A stretch of 64,000 nt of DNA from Bifidobacterium coryneforme (GTDB lineage Bacteria; Actinomycetota; Actinomycetes; Actinomycetales; Bifidobacteriaceae), in NCBI RefSeq assembly GCF_000737865.1, contig NZ_CP007287.1, positions 854,872 through 918,871 on the forward strand. The letters run 5' to 3'. This document shows positions 56,319 to 64,000 of the stretch, in pieces; positions within the stretch are counted from its first letter, which is position 1, and the number at the start of each line of letters is the position of its first letter. The notes under the pieces are model-generated. The model saw only the letters and a list, made by a program, of their open reading frames with translations. It made no database searches and had not been told where the DNA came from. Both the position numbers and the translations under genes were made by a program.

Positions 56319-59300
56319 TCAGTTTCCGTAAAAGAGTCGTTCCATGACCTCCCGGCAACGGCGCATGGCGGCCAGGAGTTCGTTGGCGAACTGCTGTCCC
56401 CGGTGGGCCGGATAGCCCAGGTACACGGCGATACCGCCAAGTATGAATCCGTCATCCGGAAGAATGTCGGCCTGGTTGACCCGTCCCGTCCATAGGAAGT
56501 TCCCGTTCCTGGCAGCTGTGCACAAGTTCCAGCTGGTTCTCAGAACCTCGGCATCATCGTGGTCGATCAGACTCTGAGCCTCCAGACAATCCAGGGCGGG
56601 CATGGTGGCTGTGACCCTGAGCTCAGGACAGTCGTGGGCGTGACGGAGCTGGAGGAGCTGGACCGTCCACTCGACATCGGAGAGTCCTCCCCTGCCGAGT
56701 TTCAGGTGCCGGTCGCGCCTTACCCCCCTCGGCAGTCTCTCGGCCTCCATCCGCGCCTTGAGCCTGCGTATCTCCCCCACCTGTTCCTCGCTCAGAGGTT
56801 GATTCGGATACCGTAGGGGGTCTGCAACCGTGTCCAGGAATTCCCGCGCGAGGTCCTGGTCTCCGGCGGCGAACCTGGCTCTGATCAGGGCCTGATGCTC
56901 CCAGGTCGATGACCAGGACCGGTAATACTCGCGGTAGGAGTCCAACGATCTGACCAGAGGGCCGTTTCGCCCCTCAGGCCGTAGATCCAGATCCAGGTCA
57001 ATCTTCGGCTCCAGGGTGAGGGATCCGCCCAGGACCGAACGGAGGTCGGTCACCACATCCCGCGCAAAGTTGCCGGCCTTCTGGTCGTCGGCACCCTGTA
57101 CCGGACGGTAGATCAGCATGGCATCGGCATCCGAGTTGAAGTTCACATCACGGCCGCCGTATCGTCCCATGGCGATTACGGACAGGACGGCGGGTGCAGA
57201 ATCCAGCCCGGCCTCATGGAGACGATTGTCCACCGACCAATCCAGAGCTGCTCCGATGGCGGCATCGTAAACGTCCGCCATACCTGTCAGGCATCTCCCC
57301 TGATCGTTGACCCCGCTCATCCACCCCAGGCCGATACGTTCGATTTCGTGACGACGCATGGCTCGAATCGCCGAAGCGAAGGCCCCTGCCTGATCTGCGT
57401 GACGGACCCGGTAGGAATGACCCCGGTCGTCAAGATTCTCCCGGCTTCTGGGCTGCAGGTCTTCATCCCTGCCCAGCCAGGTGACGGACTGGACCGACTT
57501 GGACAGGGCGCCGGAGAGGTACCTTGAATTCGAGAGGACATGGCAAAGCCTGCGGGCCGCCGAGGTCGAGTCCCTGAGAAAACCCAGATAGGTGCTCTTA
57601 CCGCCGAAGTGCTCCTCCAAGGTTCTCCATCCCAGTAGTCCCATATCGGGATCCTGCCCCTCCCCCAGCCAGTTCAGGACGGCGGGCATGAGAATCCGGT
57701 TGATCCGGGCCGACCGGGATACACCACTGGTCAAAGCCTCGATGTGACGAATGGCCGCGTCTGGATCGGTGAACCCTATGGATGCAAACCTCTCCCTGGC
57801 GGCATCCGGTCGCAGACTGACCTCATCCTCATCCACCTGGGCGTTGATGGGGAGCATTGGACGGAAGTAGATGGCCTGGTGGAGCTGGCGGACCTGGATT
57901 CTGGTGGCCTCGTACCTGTCGAGCATCTGGTCGGCATGGAGGCCGAAGGCCCTGGCAAGTCGCCGCAAATCCGGGTTCCCCTCAAGGTCGCTGAGACTGG
58001 GGCGCTGACGGTGCTTGGATGATCCCTGGTGAATGTCGGGGAAGAGGTGCGTTCGACGGAGTTGCCACATCTGCAGGCGATGCTCCATGACGCGTTCGAA
58101 CCGGTAATCCCCATCCAGGGCCTCCCCGTGTTTTTGGGAGATGTACCCTCCTTTGGACAAGGCGGACAAGGCTTGGATGGTTGAGGGGACGCGCAGGGTC
58201 TCATCACTGGGCCCGTGGACCAATTGGAGCATCTGGACGGTGAATTCGACATCCCGCAGGCCACCCTGACCGAGTTTGATCTCCCTCTCCCTGAGCTTTT
58301 CGGGTATGTTCTGCTCAACCCTCGCTCTCATGGCCTGACAGTCATAGACGAAGTTCCTGCGCTGCGAGGCCTTCCAGACGAATTCCCGGGCCATCTCGGC
58401 GTAGGCCGACCCCAACTCGACATCCCCTGCCACGGGGCGGGCCTTGAGCAGTGCTTGGAACTCCCAGCTCTCGGCCCAGGATCGGTAGTAATCGGCATGG
58501 GCCTCCAGCCGGCGGACGAGAGGGCCGTCCTTCCCCTCGGGTCTCAAGGCGGTGTCGACCTTCCAAAGCGGAGGCTCCAGGGTGCCCGGGATGATGGACT
58601 GGCATATCTTCTGGAGAAGTATGGCGACTTTGGTACCTATGGAGGTCAGGTCATGGTCGGATACCTCTCCCGCGGGTTCCACCACATAAATAAGGTCGAC
58701 GTCGGAAACATAGTTCAGTTCCCTGGCGCCCAGCTTGCCCATGCCGATGACAGTGAAGCGGCACTTGTCGGAGGATGGTACCTGACCTTCGGCAATGGCC
58801 AGGGCCCCCTCCAGAGTCGCCTCGGCCAGATCGGACAGGGCCTGGCTGATATCCGGCTGCACCTTCTCGGGCTCCTCTGCAGCCAGGTCTCTTGCCATAA
58901 TCGCAGCAAGCTGCAACCGGTATTGCGCGCGAAGGGTGTCGACCTGGCGAGCCAGGACTTCCTGACCCGGCAATCCCATGCTTGCCTGACTAAGGGCATC
59001 GGAAATGAGGGCCTTCCTCGTCTGGAGGGGACAATCACCTGACCGACAGGGGTCACAGGCCACGGCTTCAACCAGGGATGGACGGGAGCGCATCAGTCTT
59101 CCCATGGCCTCGGAGGCTCCGAGAACCCGGATAAGTGACTTGATTGCCGAGCCGTCCCGATCGTTCCCTTCCTGGAGGAAGTCGGGCAGACCGTAGGAGG
59201 TGTACTGGTCGAGGACCATGACCAGGGAGGAGAGGGCGGCATCCGGATCGCAGGCCGACTCCAGTGAACCAATTGCGGTTTGCTTGATGTGTGGGTCAAG

Positions 59301-59429
59301 ACCAATCCGGTCCAGGCGGTCCAAATCCGTCCTGGCGCGGTCCAGGTCCTGCAATCCAAGCCGTATCAGATCCGAGGCCTTGAACTGTGTTGCTCCTCCG
59401 TCCGCCATACCGCCACCCCCGTCCTTCAT
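56319..59429 (-). CDS. glnE: Glutamine synthetase adenylyltransferase / adenylyl-removing enzyme
   Basis: Controls glutamine synthetase by adding or removing AMP in response to nitrogen status. The 1036 residues hold two nucleotidyltransferase domains: the N-terminal deadenylylase with NYVSDVDLIYV near residue 238 and the C-terminal adenylyltransferase with NFNSDADAMLIY near 762, each followed by a helical GlnE segment (KLGQGGLRDVEFTVQMLQL; KLGRGGLSDVEWTVQLLQL). A second ATG seven codons in (MADGGATQF) is an alternative start. It lies directly upstream of the pyr operon; a shared transcript is possible. Confidence 0.95.
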   Translation of the reverse strand: MKDGGGGMADGGATQFKASDLIRLGLQDLDRARTDLDRLDRIGLDPHIKQTAIGSLESACDPDAALSSLVMVLDQYTSYGLPDFLQEGNDRDGSAIKSLIRVLGASEAMGRLMRSRPSLVEAVACDPCRSGDCPLQTRKALISDALSQASMGLPGQEVLARQVDTLRAQYRLQLAAIMARDLAAEEPEKVQPDISQALSDLAEATLEGALAIAEGQVPSSDKCRFTVIGMGKLGARELNYVSDVDLIYVVEPAGEVSDHDLTSIGTKVAILLQKICQSIIPGTLEPPLWKVDTALRPEGKDGPLVRRLEAHADYYRSWAESWEFQALLKARPVAGDVELGSAYAEMAREFVWKASQRRNFVYDCQAMRARVEQNIPEKLREREIKLGQGGLRDVEFTVQMLQLVHGPSDETLRVPSTIQALSALSKGGYISQKHGEALDGDYRFERVMEHRLQMWQLRRTHLFPDIHQGSSKHRQRPSLSDLEGNPDLRRLARAFGLHADQMLDRYEATRIQVRQLHQAIYFRPMLPINAQVDEDEVSLRPDAARERFASIGFTDPDAAIRHIEALTSGVSRSARINRILMPAVLNWLGEGQDPDMGLLGWRTLEEHFGGKSTYLGFLRDSTSAARRLCHVLSNSRYLSGALSKSVQSVTWLGRDEDLQPRSRENLDDRGHSYRVRHADQAGAFASAIRAMRRHEIERIGLGWMSGVNDQGRCLTGMADVYDAAIGAALDWSVDNRLHEAGLDSAPAVLSVIAMGRYGGRDVNFNSDADAMLIYRPVQGADDQKAGNFARDVVTDLRSVLGGSLTLEPKIDLDLDLRPEGRNGPLVRSLDSYREYYRSWSSTWEHQALIRARFAAGDQDLAREFLDTVADPLRYPNQPLSEEQVGEIRRLKARMEAERLPRGVRRDRHLKLGRGGLSDVEWTVQLLQLRHAHDCPELRVTATMPALDCLEAQSLIDHDDAEVLRTSWNLCTAARNGNFLWTGRVNQADILPDDGFILGGIAVYLGYPAHRGQQFANELLAAMRRCREVMERLFYGN

Positions 59430-59495
59430 CCGTACCCGTATCCTATCGGCATTATATAGATGGAGCGTGCCCGGACATAGGTTGAAGCAGGGTAC

Positions 59496-59747
59496 TCATT
59501 CCTCCGGGTTTGCTTGGTCCTGCCCGTTCTCATCGACGGTCCCGCTGGCCGCCTTCCGGCCCTCCTTCCAGGCACAGGTTCCACAGTATGTCGTCACCAC
59601 CGTCAGGCAGAGCGAGAACACGATGGTGGACCAGCTCAGCAGACTTCCGTCCCGCGATGCCTCCGCCAGCGACTGGATCAGCCAAAGGGCACAGGCCACG
59701 GCGGTAAGCCCGTACATCCTTGAGCGGGCCTTGTCATTGATCTTCAT
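59496..59747 (-). CDS. Small membrane protein of 83 residues (unrecognised)
   Basis: A short protein with two hydrophobic segments (YGLTAVACALWLIQSL, about 12-27, and STIVFSLCLTVVTTYCGTCAW, about 40-60) and a polar acidic tail. GAGGAG lies seven bases before the ATG at 59747, good support for translation. I do not recognise the family. It lies 105 bp after the sugar permease gene, beyond a hairpin, and 66 bp before glnE. Confidence 0.65.
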   Translation of the reverse strand: MKINDKARSRMYGLTAVACALWLIQSLAEASRDGSLLSWSTIVFSLCLTVVTTYCGTCAWKEGRKAASGTVDENGQDQANPEE

Positions 59748-59789
59748 ATGAAACTCCTCTGTGGATACCAAGATGGGAACCTATGGGCC

Positions 59790-59827
59790 GGCCCCGGGCA
59801 CCCGTCTTTGCAAACGGACCCGGGGCC
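59790..59827 (-). terminator. Hairpin after the sugar transporter operon
   Basis: GGCCCCGGG (59790-59798) pairs with CCCGGGGCC (59819-59827), with an inner CCGT/ACGG pairing, starting about 25 bp after the permease stop. No U tract follows. Confidence 0.6.
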
Positions 59828-59852
59828 AGTACATGGAGGCCCTTGGCGCTGG

Positions 59853-61088
59853 TCAGCTCTTGCGACGCTTGGACATGACGTCGATGGCGACGGCCAGAAG
59901 CAGCACCAGACCCTTGATGGTCTTGACGATTGCCGTATCAACACCCATGATCGACAGGCCCTGGTTGATGACACCCATCACGAAAGCACCCACCACGGCG
60001 CCGGGGATGGTGCCGATACCACCGGTAACGGCCGTTCCACCGATGAAGCAGGAGGCAATGGCGTCCATCTCGAACTCCATACCTGCCTGGGCAGTTGCAG
60101 ATGCCAGACGGGAGAGCATGCAGATAGCGGCTACAGCAGACAGGAAGCCCATGTGGACAAAGAGGGTGAAGTCAACCCGCTTGGCGTTGATGCCCGAAAG
60201 CACAGCGGCCTTTCGGTTGCCACCCACTGCATAGACATGACGACCGAAGACCGTCCTGGTCAGGATGAAGTTGTAGATCAGGACCAGGACAGCAACGATG
60301 ACCAGCATGATGGGTGTCCCTCCCTGGGTCTCGTTTCCGGAAGAGGCCAGGAGGTAGGTCACGAAAACGATGACGACGGAGGCAACCAGGATCTTGCCGA
60401 TCATCAGCCCCTTCGGCTCGGGAACCAGGCCCACAGCCAGGGTCTTGCGGCGCTTGGATATCTGCGACCAGGAATAGGCGAGGATGCAGAGCAGACCGAG
60501 AACGATGGTAAGACCGTCGAAAGGCCCCCACCATCCCAGGATATTGGGGAGGTAGTCGCGGGCGATTCCCCTGAACTCTAGGGAGGTGATGGGAACGGAC
60601 TCACCGACGATGACCGTGGCCAGACCGCGGAAGATCAACATGCCGGCCAGGGTGGTGATGAATCCGGGGATGCCGACCACGGCAACCCAGAAGCCCTGCC
60701 AAACCCCGATAAGCAGACCGACCACCAGGGAGAGGAGGATGGCCAGCATCCAGTTGACTCCCATGTGCTCCATGAGAATGGCGCATACACCGCCTATGAA
60801 GGCCACCAATGAACCCACAGAGAGGTCGATGTGGGTGGCGATGATGACCATCACCATGCCGATGGCCAGGATGATCACATAGGCGTTCTGCTGAATCAGC
60901 GAAACGAAGCTGTTGGGTTTGAGAAGGACCCCCTTGGTCAGGATTTCGAATACGACCACGATGACGACAAGGGCGCCGACTATTCCATACTGGCGGGCGT
61001 TGCTGGCCAGGGAGGCCAGCATCCCCTCGCCCGGTGCATTCTCTTCGATCTGGTTTGAGGTCCTGTTCTGAGTGGTTGGCGAGCTCAT
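59853..61088 (-). CDS. Monosaccharide ABC transporter permease (GguB/MmsB/XylH type)
   Basis: The membrane channel of a CUT2-class sugar importer. The 411 residues form about ten to eleven helices after a 35-residue polar N-terminus; IDLSVGSLVAFIGG and IPGFITTLAGMLIFRGLA are family landmarks, and YAVGGNRKAAVLSGINAKRV is the EAA-like coupling loop. Its start overlaps the ATPase gene end by four bases. Confidence 0.93.
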   Translation of the reverse strand: MSSPTTQNRTSNQIEENAPGEGMLASLASNARQYGIVGALVVIVVVFEILTKGVLLKPNSFVSLIQQNAYVIILAIGMVMVIIATHIDLSVGSLVAFIGGVCAILMEHMGVNWMLAILLSLVVGLLIGVWQGFWVAVVGIPGFITTLAGMLIFRGLATVIVGESVPITSLEFRGIARDYLPNILGWWGPFDGLTIVLGLLCILAYSWSQISKRRKTLAVGLVPEPKGLMIGKILVASVVIVFVTYLLASSGNETQGGTPIMLVIVAVLVLIYNFILTRTVFGRHVYAVGGNRKAAVLSGINAKRVDFTLFVHMGFLSAVAAICMLSRLASATAQAGMEFEMDAIASCFIGGTAVTGGIGTIPGAVVGAFVMGVINQGLSIMGVDTAIVKTIKGLVLLLAVAIDVMSKRRKS

Positions 61089-62641
61089 CGCGTCACTGCT
61101 CCCTTCTTATCCTGTGTCATGCCCTTCATCAGATACTCCTGAGAGAAGTCACAACGGTCTACGTTGTCGGTTATCACTCCCTGGCTGACCGTGTATATCC
61201 GGTCGCAGATGCCGATGAGCTCGGGGAGCTCGGAGGAGATGACGATGACGGCCTTTCCCTGGTCGACCAGCTTGTCGATGATTTCGTAGATTTCGTACTT
61301 GGCACCGACATCGATGCCTCGTGTGGGTTCGTCCAGGATGAGCACATCGGGGTCGGATATGACCCACTTGGCCAGCATGACCTTCTGCTGATTGCCGCCG
61401 GACAGGGTTGATACCGGAACATCGATGTTGCTGCATTTGATGTTGAAGTCCCTGCGGTACTCCTCCACCTCGCCGCGTTCGACGTTCTCGTTCATAACGC
61501 CGTACCGGCTCAGCTTCTTCAGGGATGCCATGGAGGCGTTCTCCCTGATGTTCTGCAGAAGGTTGAGTCCGTAGACCTTCCGGTCTTCGGTGGCATAGGC
61601 CAGGCCTGAATCGATGGCGGCCTGGACGCTGTGCAGCTGGACCTCCTGACCGTGCATTTCGATGGTTCCGCTGATGTGACTGCCGTAGGAGCGACCGAAG
61701 ATGCTTCGCGCCATCTCTGTCCTGCCGGCTCCCATGAGTCCGGCCAAGCCGACGATCTCGCCCTTATGGACCACCAGATTGGCGTGGTCCACGATGACCC
61801 TGGAGGGATCCAAGGGGTGGTGGACTGTCCAATCCTTGATTCTGAAGACCTCATCCCCGATCCTGGGCTCATGGTCCGGATACAGATTGGTCAGTTCCCT
61901 TCCCACCATCTTCTGAATCAGCAGGTCCTGATCCAACGGGTTCTCAGGAGTAATCTCCATGGAACCGACTGTTGACCCGTCGCGGATGATGGTGACCCCG
62001 TCAGCTATCTGCGCAACCTCCCCCAGTTTGTGGGTTATGAGGATGCTGGTGACCCCCTGGTCATCCCTCAGTTGCCTGACCAGGTTGAGCAGGTGGTCCG
62101 AATCCTCGTCGTTGAGCGCGGCTGTTGGCTCGTCCAGAATCAACAGCCGGACGTTCTTCGACAGGGCCTTGGCTATCTCGACCAGCTGCTGCTTGCCGAC
62201 ACCAAGATCCATGATTCTGGTGTCAGGATTCTCGTCCAGCCCCACCTTGGCAAGGAGCCTGGCCGCCTTGGCCCGGGTCTGGTTCCAGTCCATCACTCCG
62301 CTTTTCGCCTGCTCGTTGCCCATGAAGATGTTCTCGGCAATCGAAAGGAAGGGACTCAGTGCCAACTCCTGGTGGATGATGACGATACCGTCGGCCTCGG
62401 AGTCATTGATGGTGCGGTACCTGCACCCCTTTCCGTCGAACTCGATCTCCCCCTTGTAGCTTCCATAGGGATACACACCCGAAAGCACATTCATCAGTGT
62501 GGACTTGCCGGCTCCGTTTTCACCACATATGGCATGAATCTCGCCCTTGCGCACCTCCATGGTGACATCCGACAAGGCCGTGACCGGACCGAACGTCTTG
62601 GTGATGTTCTTCATTCGTAAGATGATGTCCTGTTGGGACAT
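61085..62641 (-). CDS. Monosaccharide ABC transporter ATP-binding protein (GguA/MmsA/XylG type)
   Basis: A double-ABC ATPase of 518 residues, typical of CUT2 sugar importers. The N-terminal half has Walker A GENGAGKSTLMN, a short signature near LGVGKQQLVEIAKAL and Walker B LLILDEPTAAL. The C-terminal half has the family's degenerate P-loop GLMGAGRTEMARSIFG, the signature LSGGNQQKVMLAKW and VLILDEPTRGID. It lies between the binding-protein gene (74-bp gap with a hairpin) and the permease (4-bp overlap). Confidence 0.94.
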   Translation of the reverse strand: MSQQDIILRMKNITKTFGPVTALSDVTMEVRKGEIHAICGENGAGKSTLMNVLSGVYPYGSYKGEIEFDGKGCRYRTINDSEADGIVIIHQELALSPFLSIAENIFMGNEQAKSGVMDWNQTRAKAARLLAKVGLDENPDTRIMDLGVGKQQLVEIAKALSKNVRLLILDEPTAALNDEDSDHLLNLVRQLRDDQGVTSILITHKLGEVAQIADGVTIIRDGSTVGSMEITPENPLDQDLLIQKMVGRELTNLYPDHEPRIGDEVFRIKDWTVHHPLDPSRVIVDHANLVVHKGEIVGLAGLMGAGRTEMARSIFGRSYGSHISGTIEMHGQEVQLHSVQAAIDSGLAYATEDRKVYGLNLLQNIRENASMASLKKLSRYGVMNENVERGEVEEYRRDFNIKCSNIDVPVSTLSGGNQQKVMLAKWVISDPDVLILDEPTRGIDVGAKYEIYEIIDKLVDQGKAVIVISSELPELIGICDRIYTVSQGVITDNVDRCDFSQEYLMKGMTQDKKGAVTR

Positions 62642-62665
62642 GACTGCTACCTCCTGTCCGTACCG

Positions 62666-62691
62666 GGGTCCTTCCCAGCAGGGAAGGACCC
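62666..62691 (-). terminator. Intercistronic hairpin between sugar-binding protein and ATPase genes
   Basis: An 11-bp perfect stem, GGGTCCTTCCC with GGGAAGGACCC, around a 4-nt AGCA loop. No U tract follows. It probably protects the binding-protein message and lowers expression of the downstream genes. Confidence 0.65.
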
Positions 62692-62715
62692 ACGATGACG
62701 GACCTACCGGTGAAA

Positions 62716-63870
62716 CTACTTGGTCAGCTGATCGAATCTGTCCTGGGTCAGGTAATTGGCCTTGACCAGATCCATCAGGTTCTCCTTGGTGATTCCCTTG
62801 GGATCAAGCAGCTTGGAAGGCACCTCGATGGTGTTGTTGTTGAACTTGCCGTTCAGCCCCGAGACCTTCTTGCCCTCGGCAAGCTCGATGATCATGTCGT
62901 ACACGGCATCGGCCAGTTTGTTGACGTCCTTGAAGACCGTCTGACCCTGGAGACCCTTGGAGATGTTCGCGACCGAAATCTCCATCGCATCCTGTCCGGT
63001 GATCTTGGGCCAGTTCGGAGAATTGGGCTGCATGTCTGGACGCTTGGACTGGATGGCGTTGATTACGCCCTGGCTGATGCCGTCGTAGGGGCTGAGCACC
63101 GCATCCAGCTTCTCGCCATGGGCATATGTGGAGTCCAGGATGGATTCCATATCCTTCTGCGCCTGTTCCGTCTTCCAGGACTGGACCGAGATCTTCTGCC
63201 AATCGGACAGCTTGAAGTCCTTGTTCACGCCGCCACCATGCTGGGAGGGACTGACCAGAACGCCCGACTTGAAGTAAGGCTGGAGGAGATCCCAGGCACC
63301 CTTGAAGAAGTACTTGGCATTGTTGTCATCAGGCGATCCGGTAAAGAGCTCAACGTTGAAGGGACCCTTGGCTCCGGACTCCAGACCCAGTTGGTCGATC
63401 AGCCATTGCGCTTCCAGTACGCCTGTGCGCTCCAGCTGGAAGGTGGCATAGTAGTCCACCGCCTTGGTGTTCATGATCAGCCGGTCATAGGCGATGACCT
63501 TGGCACCCGAATCCTTGGCCTTCTCGACAGCCGGCCCCACTGCGGTTCCGTCCTTTGAGGCCACCACCACTATCTTGGCACCCTTGTTGACCATGTTCTC
63601 GATATCGGCATTCTGCTGGGCCGGCTTGTCGTCCGCAAAGGAGAGCACGACCTTGTACCCGGCCTTCTCCAGCTTTGATTTCAGGTTGTTGCCATCCTTG
63701 TTCCATCGCTCCTCGGACTTGGTGGGCATCGAAACGCCGATCGTCGCTCCCTTCCCCACGGCTTCGGAACCGCTGCCATTATCCCCCGAGCGGGAACCGC
63801 CACAGGCACCCAGGCCAGCCAGCATGGCCAGACCGACCGCTGCCGCCAGAGTACGTTTCATCATTTTCAT
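62716..63870 (-). CDS. Monosaccharide-binding lipoprotein (ChvE-like)
   Basis: The extracellular ligand-binding component of the adjoining ABC importer. The 384 residues begin with a lipoprotein signal peptide (MKMMKRTLAAAVGLAMLAGL) and lipobox LGAC, so the cysteine near residue 23 should be lipidated. The type I binding fold shows VIAYDRLIMNTKAVDYYATF and SPYDGISQGVINA, characteristic of ChvE, which binds several monosaccharides such as glucose, galactose, arabinose or xylose. The exact sugar is unknown. AGAAGGAG lies before the ATG. Confidence 0.93.
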   Translation of the reverse strand: MKMMKRTLAAAVGLAMLAGLGACGGSRSGDNGSGSEAVGKGATIGVSMPTKSEERWNKDGNNLKSKLEKAGYKVVLSFADDKPAQQNADIENMVNKGAKIVVVASKDGTAVGPAVEKAKDSGAKVIAYDRLIMNTKAVDYYATFQLERTGVLEAQWLIDQLGLESGAKGPFNVELFTGSPDDNNAKYFFKGAWDLLQPYFKSGVLVSPSQHGGGVNKDFKLSDWQKISVQSWKTEQAQKDMESILDSTYAHGEKLDAVLSPYDGISQGVINAIQSKRPDMQPNSPNWPKITGQDAMEISVANISKGLQGQTVFKDVNKLADAVYDMIIELAEGKKVSGLNGKFNNNTIEVPSKLLDPKGITKENLMDLVKANYLTQDRFDQLTK

Positions 63871-63942
63871 GGAGACTCCTTCTTCTTTGAATGCGCTGTG
63901 GGCCGCTGTGCCCACCAGCCTCGATGATGAGGTTCAGGAGTC

Positions 63943-63971
63943 AGCATACATCCTTGTGTTCAAAACATCAA
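63943..63971 (-). promoter_or_regulatory. Promoter of the sugar ABC transporter operon
   Basis: On the minus strand, -35 TTGATG (63971-63966) and -10 TATGCT (63948-63943) are 17 bp apart. The predicted start near 63936 gives a leader of about 66 nt. Confidence 0.6.
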
Positions 63972-63982
63972 TTCAAGAATTG
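63969..63982. promoter_or_regulatory. Palindrome overlapping the -35 element (possible operator)
   Basis: CAATTC-AA-GAATTG, a 6-bp perfect inverted repeat with a 2-bp spacer, overlaps the -35 element of the sugar transporter promoter. A repressor bound here would block transcription; the regulator is not in the window. Confidence 0.45.
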
Positions 63983-64000
63983 CTATAAATCTGTTTTGCA

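Noticed and set aside
56161-56358. Small frame overlapping the pyrB start as an attenuation leader peptide
   Set aside because: It overlaps pyrB coding sequence, has a badly spaced ribosome site, and no attenuator hairpin with U tract is visible.
1-64000. CRISPR arrays, insertion sequences, prophage genes, toxin-antitoxin pairs, restriction systems
   Set aside because: Looked for repeats with regular spacers, transposase or integrase motifs and small paired genes; none was seen.

Overview
The window is a stretch of core chromosome from a high-GC Gram-positive bacterium, most probably a Bifidobacterium or close relative in the Bifidobacteriaceae. The reasons are the actinobacterial gene blocks (sucC-sucD-PerM/DUF6350-purH; thrS-pgsA-patA-pimA; yebC-ruvC-ruvA-ruvB-yajC; uvrA-uvrC-aroE-rapZ-whiA-pgk-tpiA-secG; hrcA-dnaJ; tkt-tal), frequent GTG/TTG starts, actinobacterial LexA boxes and a CIRCE element. 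Genus is inferred from gene content and order. I see no rRNA, insertion sequence, phage, CRISPR array or toxin-antitoxin module, and no obvious new defence or biosynthetic system.

Layout. 1-16.8 kb, almost all minus strand: an aldehyde dehydrogenase cut by the left edge, purH, a PerM-like membrane protein, sucD, sucC, apt, yajC, ruvB, ruvA, ruvC, yebC, then the phosphatidylinositol-mannoside block pimA, patA-like, pgsA, thrS, and a PAC2-family gene. 16.8-17.3 kb, plus strand: tRNA-Gly, tRNA-Cys, tRNA-Val(GAC) and tRNA-Val(CAC) behind a clear promoter. 17.3-17.9 kb is an AT-richer stretch without a firm gene. 17.9-22.7 kb: a YheO/DauR-like regulator divergent from a DHA2-type exporter, a hairpin-rich intergenic region, uppP, and a fructosamine-kinase-family gene. 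22.7-28.7 kb: dnaJ and hrcA (minus, CIRCE), then tkt and tal (plus). 28.9-40.7 kb, minus: secG, tpiA, pgk, whiA, rapZ, aroE, uvrC, uvrA, tag. 40.8-48.5 kb, mostly plus: a TspO-like membrane protein, an ABC-F ATPase, mgtC-like (minus), NAD(P)H-hydrate repair enzyme, phosphoglycerate mutase, a LysR regulator. 48.6-64 kb, minus: a DsbA-like thiol protein, the pyrimidine operon pyrB-I-C-F-K-D-E behind glnE, a small membrane protein, and a complete ChvE/GguAB-type monosaccharide ABC transporter.

How it fits together. The glycolytic and pentose-phosphate genes (tkt, tal, pgk, tpiA, gpm) and the monosaccharide importer serve the sugar metabolism expected of a bifidobacterium. The pyr operon, purH, apt and glnE cover nucleotide and nitrogen metabolism. 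The pgsA, patA and pimA genes make mannosylated phosphatidylinositol lipids. uvrA, uvrC, ruvABC and tag repair DNA; ruvA and uvrA each have a LexA box. hrcA-dnaJ is the autoregulated heat-shock unit.

The most useful leads are regulatory and local: three 10-bp-phased repeats before tkt, a palindrome on the -35 element of the sugar transporter, hairpins between pgk and tpiA and between the sugar-binding protein and its ATPase gene, two intergenic regions that may encode small RNAs or peptides, and substitutions at conserved motif positions in Tkt (GDG to GEG) and PgsA (AR to AA). All start sites other than the most conserved ones are my choice from Shine-Dalgarno sites and family alignment by memory; nothing was checked against a database.
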